Part shown: piece after piece, positions 18,273 through 25,869 of the stretch
How positions within the stretch are numbered: the first letter of the stretch is position 1
Layout of the letters: every line of letters begins with the position of its first letter
Source of the DNA: an uncultured Clostridia bacterium
GTDB taxonomy: Bacteria; Bacillota_I; Bacilli_A; RF39; UBA660
Direction of reading: 5' to 3'
NCBI GenBank assembly: GCA_948433435.1
Contig: CAOJDX010000006.1
Location: 1-55,534, forward strand
DNA: 55,534 bases
The notes under the pieces: model-generated
Told to the model about the DNA's origin: nothing
Seen by the model: only the letters and a program-made list of their open reading frames with translations
Databases searched by the model: none
Translations under genes and position numbers: made by a program

Positions 18273-18758
18273 ATGAGAGAGGCATTTGGGGGATATGCTG
18301 CAATAGGAATTGTTTCGCTTTTCATTATTGTTGTTAGTGGTTTTCTGGCATTTACCACTAATTATAATAAAGCCTTTAAAATGAAAAATAGAATTATTAC
18401 CATACTTGAACAACATAATAATAATCCTAATAATAGTGAAGTTCAGAAACAAATAAGGGAGTATGCGCAATCTATTGGTTACAGTGCTTCTAAAAACTAT
18501 ACTAGGGAAAGCTGTAATGGAGTTGACTTTGTACTTGACAGCAATAATACAGGTTGGTGCTATAGAAAAAATCAGGTTAGTTCAGATAAAACGATGAGTA
18601 CTTCAGGTAATAAAGGTATTCAAGAATATAAATCTGTTTATGTAGATGTGGTAACTTTTGTCAGTATAGATGTTCCTATATTAAATCAATTGTTTCCTCA
18701 TCTTAGATTTTTCCAAGTAACTGGTTCTACTAGACAATTGACTGAAATTAATGATTAG
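18273..18758 (+). CDS. TadE-like minor pilin 2
   Basis: A 161-residue paralogue of the preceding protein: MREAFGGYAA leader, a hydrophobic helix (residues 9-28), KMKNRIITILEQHNNNPNN matching KNNVLTYLEKYEGNPNN, a GWCYRKN turn, and VDVVTFVSIDVPILNQLF at the end. Together with 17633 and 17813 it forms a three-pilin cassette just before the TadZ-like gene. GTAGGAGG upstream is a strong ribosome site. Confidence 0.65.
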   Translation: MREAFGGYAAIGIVSLFIIVVSGFLAFTTNYNKAFKMKNRIITILEQHNNNPNNSEVQKQIREYAQSIGYSASKNYTRESCNGVDFVLDSNNTGWCYRKNQVSSDKTMSTSGNKGIQEYKSVYVDVVTFVSIDVPILNQLFPHLRFFQVTGSTRQLTEIND

Positions 18759-18769
18759 TAGGTGATAAA

Positions 18770-19783
18770 ATGATTGTTATCGTTGCAAATGAAAAAAAAG
18801 AAGAGCTTTCTAATTTAGGTGTAGATGTTATTAAAGAGATGAAGGGCGAGTATTCTGCTGATGAAGTAGTAACAATGTTTAAAAATTTTTATTTTAATAA
18901 AATGATTTTAGATGTTACTGCTATTAAGGATTATCTAAATATATCCAATTTACAAAAATTATCCATGGGATTAGATATTAGTAAAATTGTTTTTTTATTA
19001 CCTAATATTCCAGAGGTATCTGGTGCTTTGTATTTAAATAAACTAGTATCTATTGGTATTTATAATTTTACTAATAATATTAATGGAGTTAAGTATTTAT
19101 TAGAACATGAAAATACTTATGATGATGTTAGTTATGTTCAAAATATGAGTGATAATATTGATCATTTAGATCATATTTCTACTGATGTTTCTACAATTGG
19201 TAATAGTAGTGGACCTGTTATTATTGGTTTTAAGAATGTTACTGATCATGCTGGTGCGACTAGTCTTATTTATATGATGAAAAGAGAATTAGAAAGAGTA
19301 TATGGAGAAACTATCTATGCAGTAGAAGTTAGTCGACATGATTTTGAATATTTTAACGTTAGAAATACTATTTCTACTAATAAAGTAGGGCTTCAGACAG
19401 TTTTAAATAAACTAAGCGATGCTATCGTCATTTTAGTAGATTTGAATGATTGTAACTCCTCAGAGGAAACTGCTAGTTTTAATGAAATTGTATATTTAGT
19501 AGAACCAAGTTCTATTAAGCTTAATAAGCTTATGCGTACGAATAAAAATATTTTTGAGGATCTTGGTGAGGAGGCAAAAATAGTATTGAATAAAAGTTTA
19601 CTTAGTGGAAAAGAAATCAGTGAATTTGAATATGAATCAAAAACACATATTTTTTATAATATGCCACCATTGAATGATCGAAGAAAAAATGAGGAAATAG
19701 TTAATTTTATTTCTAAATTAGGGATATTTGGTAATAGTAACTCAAAAAAGGATGGAAAGTTTTTAGGTATTTTTAAATTTTAA
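18770..19783 (+). CDS. TadZ/CpaE-like protein with degenerate P-loop
   Basis: A 337-residue protein with an N-terminal receiver-like part (residues 1-120) and a C-terminal ParA-like part from about residue 149. CpaE/TadZ proteins have this two-part plan and position the Tad apparatus at the pole. The P-loop equivalent reads GFKNVTDHAGATSLIYMM, so the lysines of KGGxGKT are lost; TadZ proteins are known to have atypical Walker A motifs. It sits directly after the pilin cassette. A MinD/CpaE relation is inferred from fold pattern, not strong identity. Confidence 0.6.
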   Translation: MIVIVANEKKEELSNLGVDVIKEMKGEYSADEVVTMFKNFYFNKMILDVTAIKDYLNISNLQKLSMGLDISKIVFLLPNIPEVSGALYLNKLVSIGIYNFTNNINGVKYLLEHENTYDDVSYVQNMSDNIDHLDHISTDVSTIGNSSGPVIIGFKNVTDHAGATSLIYMMKRELERVYGETIYAVEVSRHDFEYFNVRNTISTNKVGLQTVLNKLSDAIVILVDLNDCNSSEETASFNEIVYLVEPSSIKLNKLMRTNKNIFEDLGEEAKIVLNKSLLSGKEISEFEYESKTHIFYNMPPLNDRRKNEEIVNFISKLGIFGNSNSKKDGKFLGIFKF

Positions 19784-19793
19784 ATGTAATTAA

Positions 19794-19822
19794 TTGACAA
19801 AATATTCTAAATTATGTATGAT
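19794..19822 (+). promoter_or_regulatory. strong promoter before the VirB2-like gene
   Basis: TTGACA (19794-19799), 17 bp, TATGAT (19817-19822), then AAGGAG and ATG 19846. This is the closest to consensus in the locus and gives a short leader. It suggests high, separate expression of the small protein at 19846. Confidence 0.8.
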
Positions 19823-19845
19823 ATTTGTAGTAAGGAGAGATTTAT

Positions 19846-20178
19846 ATGAATGGTTTATTATTAATAGCTGATGCCTGTGAAGATATTTTACCAATAGTTA
19901 GAGTAGTTAGAAAAGGAATCATGCCATTAATTCAAATAGGTATTCCTATTGTATTAATTGTTTTAGGTACTGTTGATTTAGGAAAAGCTGTTATAGCAAG
20001 TGATGATAAAGAAATTAAAGCAGCTCAAGGTAGATTAATTAAGAGGGTTTTATATGCAGCAGTAATTTTCTTTATGGTGACTATAGTTGGTTTAGTATTT
20101 AATATCGTAGCTACATCTGGTACTAATGATGGTGTGGGTGACGATTGGCGTTCTTGTTGGCAACAAGCTGGAAAGTAG
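19846..20178 (+). CDS. VirB2-like two-helix membrane protein (pilin candidate)
   Basis: A 110-residue protein with two membrane helices (about 25-47 and 66-90) joined by a short polar loop containing SDDKEIKAAQGRLIKR. This is the VirB2/TrbC plan, but without a clear signal peptide. A strong promoter before it and a terminator after it make it a one-gene unit, as expected for an abundant structural subunit. The next gene carries the same two-helix module at its C-terminus, with matching loop residues (SSDEESMKKSQKRLGIR). VirB2-type function is inferred from layout and the neighbouring VirB6, VirB3 and VirB4 genes. Confidence 0.6.
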   Translation: MNGLLLIADACEDILPIVRVVRKGIMPLIQIGIPIVLIVLGTVDLGKAVIASDDKEIKAAQGRLIKRVLYAAVIFFMVTIVGLVFNIVATSGTNDGVGDDWRSCWQQAGK

Positions 20179-20187
20179 AATTTTTAG

Positions 20188-20214
20188 TAGCAATATTAAT
20201 TGCTATTTTTTTTT
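20188..20214 (+). terminator. intrinsic terminator after the VirB2-like gene
   Basis: TAGCAAT (20188-20194) and ATTGCTA (20199-20205) form a perfect 7-bp stem with a 4-nt loop, followed by nine T (20206-20214). Confidence 0.85.
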
Positions 20215-20218
20215 ATAT

Positions 20219-20247
20219 TTGTTATAATTATAATGATTTGGTATAAA
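20219..20247 (+). promoter_or_regulatory. promoter of the VirB operon
   Basis: TTGTTA (20219-20224), 17-bp spacer, TATAAA (20242-20247), directly after the terminator and 16 bp before ATG 20264. Two further TATAAT strings (20223 and 20229) lack a good -35. Confidence 0.5.
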
Positions 20248-20263
20248 TTTGGAGTGATATTAA

Positions 20264-21136
20264 ATGAATGTATTGAACTTGAAAAAAAAGATATATCTTT
20301 TTCTGTTTCTTATTGGCGGGGGATTTTTATTGACTCCAAGTAATGTTTTAGCTAAAGATACTTTAATTGAATGTAATTATTACTCTGAAACAGTAGGAAC
20401 TTCTTATACCTTAACTATTTATGATGATTATAGTGCTAAAGGAAATTTTATTACTTATGAGGGAAGACAAGTTAATGATAAGCAAAATAATAAATTTGAT
20501 AATTGGAATAGTTTGAAGGATACTGTGAAATCTAAGCAAGGGAATGATATGTGTCCTAAATATGCTATGCTTCAAAAGAAAGCACCATTAGGTCCTATAT
20601 GTAGTGTGTTTAATAAAATGTGTGACTACAGAGCTAAAGGATATTTTGAATACGAAACTGCCGTTGAAGCTTGTACTAATGCAAAGGGGAATACCCAATG
20701 TTTAAATTTATATAAAGTAAAAGACTCTAATGGTAATGCAAGTTTGGCTGGTAAAGATAATAATAGTAATAATAAGGTAGATGACAAGGAAACTAATAGT
20801 GGTAATAAAGATTCTTTAGTTGGTAATGAGGATTTAAATAAATGTACTGATTTTTTAGGTGATCCTACGGATTCAAAGAGTGTTGCTTGGTTACTGCAAA
20901 AACTTTTTAATTATGTTAAAGTGCTAGGACCGATATTAGTTATTTTATTTAGTACACTTGATTTTACTAAAACTATTTTATCCTCAGATGAGGAATCTAT
21001 GAAAAAATCTCAAAAGCGATTGGGAATTAGACTTATGTGTGCTGTAGGTATTTACTTTTTACCAATGATGATTACTTTAATTATTAATATTGTATTTGGA
21101 ACAGCAGATGCTAATGCTATATGTGGAATTAGATAG
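20264..21136 (+). CDS. secreted domain fused to a VirB2-like two-helix module
   Basis: The 290-residue product has a signal peptide (cleavage near VLA-K), an extracellular part with about eight Cys, an Asn/Lys/Asp-rich linker, and then two membrane helices near residues 218-240 and 258-280. The helix pair and its loop match the 19846 protein (DFTKTILSSDEESMKKSQKR versus DLGKAVIASDDKEIKAAQGR). It thus looks like a VirB2-type subunit carrying an added exported domain. It starts the operon with VirB6-, VirB3- and VirB4-like genes and is 11 bp from the next gene. Confidence 0.6.
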   Translation: MNVLNLKKKIYLFLFLIGGGFLLTPSNVLAKDTLIECNYYSETVGTSYTLTIYDDYSAKGNFITYEGRQVNDKQNNKFDNWNSLKDTVKSKQGNDMCPKYAMLQKKAPLGPICSVFNKMCDYRAKGYFEYETAVEACTNAKGNTQCLNLYKVKDSNGNASLAGKDNNSNNKVDDKETNSGNKDSLVGNEDLNKCTDFLGDPTDSKSVAWLLQKLFNYVKVLGPILVILFSTLDFTKTILSSDEESMKKSQKRLGIRLMCAVGIYFLPMMITLIINIVFGTADANAICGIR

Positions 21137-21147
21137 GAGGTGATCTT

Positions 21148-23181
21148 ATGTATGGTCCTTCAAAATATGATTGGTTTATTAATGGTTTTAGAAGTTTCTT
21201 TAGTGTAATTGATACAATGATTTATTATGTTATTAGTGGTATGTATCAAATATTCTTTAATATAGCTAATTCTACTATAATTAGTGGAGAAGTTATTAAA
21301 CAGTTTTTTACCAGAGTACAACTTATATTAGGAATTGTTATTTTATTTAAAATGGCACTTACTTTAGTTGGTGGTATTATTAATCCAGATACTGTTACAG
21401 ATGGAAAAGGTGGAACTTCTAAAATTGTGACTAGAATAGTTACTGCTTTGATTATGCTAGTTTTAATTGTTCCTTTAAATATCCCAGAAGATGTTATTAC
21501 TAATGGTAGTTACGAATCACAATTAAATAATAATGGTATTTTATTTGGGACTATGTATGAATTGCAAAATAGGATTTTATCCCAAAATGTTTTTGCAAAA
21601 TTAATTTTGAATAATGATATTAGTATGGAAGAATCAACGACTAATGAATCGATGGCAGAGGCTGGTCGTGATTTGGCTTCAACTATTTTGAAAACATTTG
21701 TTACTGTTAATTTGTCTTCAGAAGAGGTTGAAAAAAGTATTAAAAGTACTTCCGATTATTTGGAACCTTCTAATAGAATGTGTAAAGATGAAGATTCTAC
21801 TAATATGGTTGATACGTATCTTTTAACGAATAATATTAGAACTATTCTTAATTTAACTTCTAATTATTGTAATGGTTATTTTGTTTTTAATTATAATTTT
21901 TTGATTTCAACGATTGTTGGTGTAATCTTTATTATTGTTATAGTAGGTTTTACTTTGGATATGGCTATTAGAGCATTTAAATTAGCAATTCTTAGACTTA
22001 TTGCTCCTGTTCCGATTATTAGTTATATTGATCCTAAATCTGATAATGGTGCGTTTGGTGCATGGTCTAAAACAGTAATGACTACTTATATTGATGTGTT
22101 TATTAGAGTGGCAGTTGTTTATTTTATTATATTTGTTATTGATTCATTTAGTACTTATGGTATTGTGATTAATGTTTCAACAGGACCTATTGGTGTTTTC
22201 TCTTATTTATTTATATTTTTAGGATTATTCTTTTTCGCAAAAGAGGCTCCAAAATTTATTACTGATTCAATGGGGATTAAGAATCCTACGGGCATCTTTA
22301 AAGGTATTGGAAAAATGTTCGGTGTTGGGGCAGCAATTGCAGGAATTAGTGGTTCTGCGGCTGCTAATTATAGAGCAAGTAAAGAAGAGAATGAACAGTT
22401 GCATGAGGGACAAACTGTTAGAAATAGAGTCAGAAATATTGGATCTGCTATTGTAGGAGGAATTGCAGGTGCCTATACAGGTACTAGAGCTGCTGTTAAT
22501 GCTAAAGATCATCATACGACTGAAGTAATTAAGGCAATGAATAGTAGAAATACTTTAAGGGCTAATCATTCCACTTTATCAGGTAGGCTTGCTGATAATG
22601 CTAGTTCCCTTTTTATGGGAAGATCGTTATCTGCATTAGATGACGGTATAGCTGAATTAAATAAAGCAGCAGCTGATGCATTAAAGGCATATAAAAGTAT
22701 GATGCAAGAAGAAGCTAGAAAGAATCGTACTATGGAGGGAAGTGTTGAAGTTAGGGCCAATGTTTTAGATGGTCATGGAAATGTTATTGGTCAAGCTGCT
22801 ACTGCTGCACATTCTTTTAATTATGAAAAACTGGTTGCTGCAATGAATTCAAAGGATGCTAATGGTAACTTTATGTATGATGGTACATCATATAATGTTA
22901 ATCAGTTTGATGCTAATGCAATGAATGATATATTAGATGGTCAAAGCGAACAATTTCAAAGATGGGCTTTTGCTAATCCTACAGATTCCAAAGCTGGTAA
23001 GATTATGACACAATGGAAAAATACAGAATATGCTGTTAGGGCAGCTGGAATTGCATTTAATGGTAGTTATGCGGATATAGGAAGAAATATTGGTGTTGCC
23101 AATGCTGCTCTTGCTAATATGAATGCAGATATGGCTCATGTTAGACGTCGTGCCAATGCACAAGCAAATAAAAATAAATAA
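21148..23181 (+). CDS. VirB6/TrbL-like channel protein
   Basis: This 677-residue protein has about six to eight membrane helices in its first 400 residues. It contains the TrbL/VirB6-type core with FTLDMAIRAFKLAILRLIAP followed by PIISYIDPKSDNGAFGAW, which is typical of the channel proteins of Gram-positive and mycoplasma type IV systems. The last 280 residues are Ala/Asn-rich, soluble and coiled-coil-prone. It follows the VirB2-like fusion by 11 bp with AGGAGGTGAT. VirB6 proteins line the inner-membrane pore for substrates. Confidence 0.82.
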   Translation: MYGPSKYDWFINGFRSFFSVIDTMIYYVISGMYQIFFNIANSTIISGEVIKQFFTRVQLILGIVILFKMALTLVGGIINPDTVTDGKGGTSKIVTRIVTALIMLVLIVPLNIPEDVITNGSYESQLNNNGILFGTMYELQNRILSQNVFAKLILNNDISMEESTTNESMAEAGRDLASTILKTFVTVNLSSEEVEKSIKSTSDYLEPSNRMCKDEDSTNMVDTYLLTNNIRTILNLTSNYCNGYFVFNYNFLISTIVGVIFIIVIVGFTLDMAIRAFKLAILRLIAPVPIISYIDPKSDNGAFGAWSKTVMTTYIDVFIRVAVVYFIIFVIDSFSTYGIVINVSTGPIGVFSYLFIFLGLFFFAKEAPKFITDSMGIKNPTGIFKGIGKMFGVGAAIAGISGSAAANYRASKEENEQLHEGQTVRNRVRNIGSAIVGGIAGAYTGTRAAVNAKDHHTTEVIKAMNSRNTLRANHSTLSGRLADNASSLFMGRSLSALDDGIAELNKAAADALKAYKSMMQEEARKNRTMEGSVEVRANVLDGHGNVIGQAATAAHSFNYEKLVAAMNSKDANGNFMYDGTSYNVNQFDANAMNDILDGQSEQFQRWAFANPTDSKAGKIMTQWKNTEYAVRAAGIAFNGSYADIGRNIGVANAALANMNADMAHVRRRANAQANKNK

Positions 23182-23201
23182 TAAAAAGGGTGTGATATAT
23201 A

Positions 23202-23519
23202 GTGAAAGAATATTTAATACCTGCTAATACGAAGAAAGGTGAATTAATATTCGGATTGTTTAGGCCATTTGACTTAATCTTATTAGGTAGTGGAGTAGGT
23301 ATATCTTTATTATTGCTTATGTTAATACAACTTACTAGTACAACTTCTGTTATTTTAGTACTTACTCCAGCTTTGATATGTGGCTTTTTAGTACTTCCTG
23401 TTCCCAATTATCATAATATGTTAATTGTTATTACGGAAGCATTTGAATTTTTAAGTCATAGGCAAAAATATATTTGGAAAGGTTGGTGTGCAATTAGCGA
23501 TGAGAAAAGGAAAAAATAA
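23202..23519 (+). CDS. VirB3/PrgI-like membrane protein
   Basis: A 105-residue protein from GTG 23202 with two adjacent membrane helices (about residues 27-65) framed by an N-terminal ANTKKGELIFGLFRPFD-type segment and a C-terminal cytoplasmic tail. PrgI-type proteins, the Gram-positive counterparts of VirB3, have this two-helix plan and lie immediately upstream of the VirB4 gene, as here. Its end overlaps the next gene by about 30 bases. Confidence 0.65.
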   Translation: MKEYLIPANTKKGELIFGLFRPFDLILLGSGVGISLLLLMLIQLTSTTSVILVLTPALICGFLVLPVPNYHNMLIVITEAFEFLSHRQKYIWKGWCAISDEKRKK

Positions 23520-24054
23520 TTCAAGTCCCTATACAGAAAATTGGGTACCTATTAGAGCTATTCAAAATGGGATGATTATCACAGATGATAAATATAAAAT
23601 TACAGGAGTTAAAATTACTCCACGAAATATTTTTATTCTTGATCAGGAACAACAAAATAGTGTATTAATCAGTTTAAAAAATTTTTATAATATGATTGAT
23701 TTTGAATTTTGGTTAGTTGTTGCTGACCGACCAGTAGATATTTCCGTTTATATGTCGCAGCTACAACTTTTATATAATAAAACTTCTTCTCCAGCAATTC
23801 GAAAGTTAATTCTACAAGATATTGGAAAGGGAAACAATTTTATTAATAATAATGTTGTTGATACAGAATATTACATTTTATTCAAAGATAAAAAAGAGGA
23901 AGATGTACAGAAGAAGGTTAGACTTCTTATTAATGGACTTGCTGGGTGTGGCTTGAATGCTAGTCAGGCAAGTAATGATGACTTAAGAGTTATTGTCAAT
24001 AACTTTTTAAATGGGGGAATGAACACTAATTTTGGGACGGTGATGCCTGTATGA
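23488..24054 (+). CDS. VirB4 N-terminal domain encoded as a separate protein
   Basis: A 188-residue protein from GTG 23488 (alternative ATG 23500), overlapping the preceding gene. It matches the N-terminal domain of VirB4/TrbE-type ATPases: GMIITDDKYKITGVKI, then LISLKNFYNMIDFEFWLVV, which normally precedes the ATPase part. The stop overlaps the ATPase start by 4 bases (ATGA), so the two parts are translationally coupled. The split looks fixed, since both halves are intact. Confidence 0.65.
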   Translation: MQLAMRKGKNNSSPYTENWVPIRAIQNGMIITDDKYKITGVKITPRNIFILDQEQQNSVLISLKNFYNMIDFEFWLVVADRPVDISVYMSQLQLLYNKTSSPAIRKLILQDIGKGNNFINNNVVDTEYYILFKDKKEEDVQKKVRLLINGLAGCGLNASQASNDDLRVIVNNFLNGGMNTNFGTVMPV

Positions 24055-25841
24055 GTATCAATATTAAAAGTGAACTTGCTCCTAAGAGTTTAAGTTTTGC
24101 TGCTAGTGATTTTTATATTAGTGACAAATATGCTACTATTCTTACAGTTGTTTCTTATCCTAAATACATTATGCCTGGATATTTATCAACACTTACTAAT
24201 ATGCCAGGGATTAAAATCGTGATTAAGCATATTCCTGTTGCCTTTTCTACGATGTCTAAAATGTTAAATAGGCAAGTAGCTGAATTAGAAGAGAAGTATA
24301 AAGATGAAAAAGATTTAACTACAAAGGAAAGACTAAGACAAGATGCTGAAAGTTTGCAATATTTTACTTCCATGTTAGCAGCTAGTCAGGCTCGTATTTT
24401 TGATTTTCAAATGCATATTATGATTACTGCTGATACAAAAGAAAATTTAGAATTAATGAAGACTAATGTTAGAAATTATTTAGATGCTATGGAACTTCGA
24501 GCAATATCGTTAAGATTTGAACAAGAAAAGGTTTTAAAATCGATTTTACCTATTTTTCCTGCTCAAGATATTGAAGAGAGAATAGGGACACCAATGCCAA
24601 GTCAGACTATTTCTGCTATGTATCCTTTTATTTTTGATAGTATTAAAGATCCTGGACTTTCTACTTTATTAGGTGTTGATTTTTCAGGAGGAGTTATTTT
24701 ATTTAATCAGTTTTTATACCAGATTCGAAAAGAGAGTAATCGAAATAATGCTAATATGATTATATTAGGTACTAGTGGTTCAGGTAAAAGTACAGTAGCT
24801 AAACTGCTTTTGAGAACACATATTAGAAATGGTTGTCAAATTGTCGTAATTGATCCAGAAGATGAATTGCGTGATATTACAAGGAGCTTTGGTGGAGATA
24901 CTATTGATATCGGAAAGGGTGGACAATTTGGACTTATTAATCCATTAGAGGTTATTATTGATGCAGACGAAGAAGAAATTAGACAGGGATTAGGATATAC
25001 TGTTCTTACTCGTACTCTTCAATCGTTAAAGGCTTTTATGAAGTATTATGATCCTTCTATTACAGAGGATGTCTTAACGATGTTTTCTGAAGTTGTACAA
25101 GATACATATAAACGTTTTGGAATTGATTATAATACGGACTTTTCTACGTTTACTTCAGCTGACTATCCGACATTTACTGATGTTTATGCAACAGTTAAAG
25201 GACGATTAATGTCTATGACGGAGCAGACTCAAGAAAGAGATATTTTAGAAAGATTGGAACTTAAAATTAGACCAATTACTAAAGAGTTAAAATTTTATTT
25301 TGATGGACATACGACCTTAACGGCTAATAGTGATTTTATGGTTTTCAATATTAAAGAATTAATGAATAGTGATAGTAATGTTCGGAATGCCTTATTTTTC
25401 AATATATTAAAATATGCTTGGAGTTTGTGCTTAAATCCAGAAGTTAATACCGTGTTAATGGTTGATGAGGCACATGTTATTTTAGGGGATAATAATGCTT
25501 TGGGAGCCGATTTCTTAGCACAGATTCAAAGACGTGCACGTAAATATAATACAGGAAGTATTGTTATTACTCAGCAACCAAGTGATTTTTCTGATCCATC
25601 GGTAATTACTCAAGGAAAAGCGATTTTTGATAATGCTTGTTATTATTTAATTATGGGGCTTAAGAAGCAGGCAGTTGATGATTTAGGAAAATTAATTGAC
25701 TTAAATGATAGTGAAAAAGATGGAATTAAACAATATTCTCAAGGAGAGGCTTTATTTGTTTGTGGTAATAGAAGAATGCAAATTAACGTTGCAGTTACCA
25801 ATGATGAGTTAGATTCTTTTGGAAGTGGTGGAGGATACTAA
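24051..25841 (+). CDS. virB4: VirB4-type secretion ATPase (second half)
   Basis: A 596-residue ATPase with an N-terminal helical portion (residues 1-230), Walker A GTSGSGKST (240-248), the motif VIDPEDELRDITRSFGG, Walker B (VLMVDEAHVIL, near residue 470) and the downstream IQRRARKYNTGSIVITQQPSDF segment. VirB4 is the most conserved energiser of type IV secretion systems. Its N-terminal domain is supplied by the preceding gene. Genes on both sides are also type IV components. Confidence 0.93.
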   Translation: MSINIKSELAPKSLSFAASDFYISDKYATILTVVSYPKYIMPGYLSTLTNMPGIKIVIKHIPVAFSTMSKMLNRQVAELEEKYKDEKDLTTKERLRQDAESLQYFTSMLAASQARIFDFQMHIMITADTKENLELMKTNVRNYLDAMELRAISLRFEQEKVLKSILPIFPAQDIEERIGTPMPSQTISAMYPFIFDSIKDPGLSTLLGVDFSGGVILFNQFLYQIRKESNRNNANMIILGTSGSGKSTVAKLLLRTHIRNGCQIVVIDPEDELRDITRSFGGDTIDIGKGGQFGLINPLEVIIDADEEEIRQGLGYTVLTRTLQSLKAFMKYYDPSITEDVLTMFSEVVQDTYKRFGIDYNTDFSTFTSADYPTFTDVYATVKGRLMSMTEQTQERDILERLELKIRPITKELKFYFDGHTTLTANSDFMVFNIKELMNSDSNVRNALFFNILKYAWSLCLNPEVNTVLMVDEAHVILGDNNALGADFLAQIQRRARKYNTGSIVITQQPSDFSDPSVITQGKAIFDNACYYLIMGLKKQAVDDLGKLIDLNDSEKDGIKQYSQGEALFVCGNRRMQINVAVTNDELDSFGSGGGY

Positions 25842-25869
25842 TATCCTATTGATGTAAGTAGGTGAAGAA

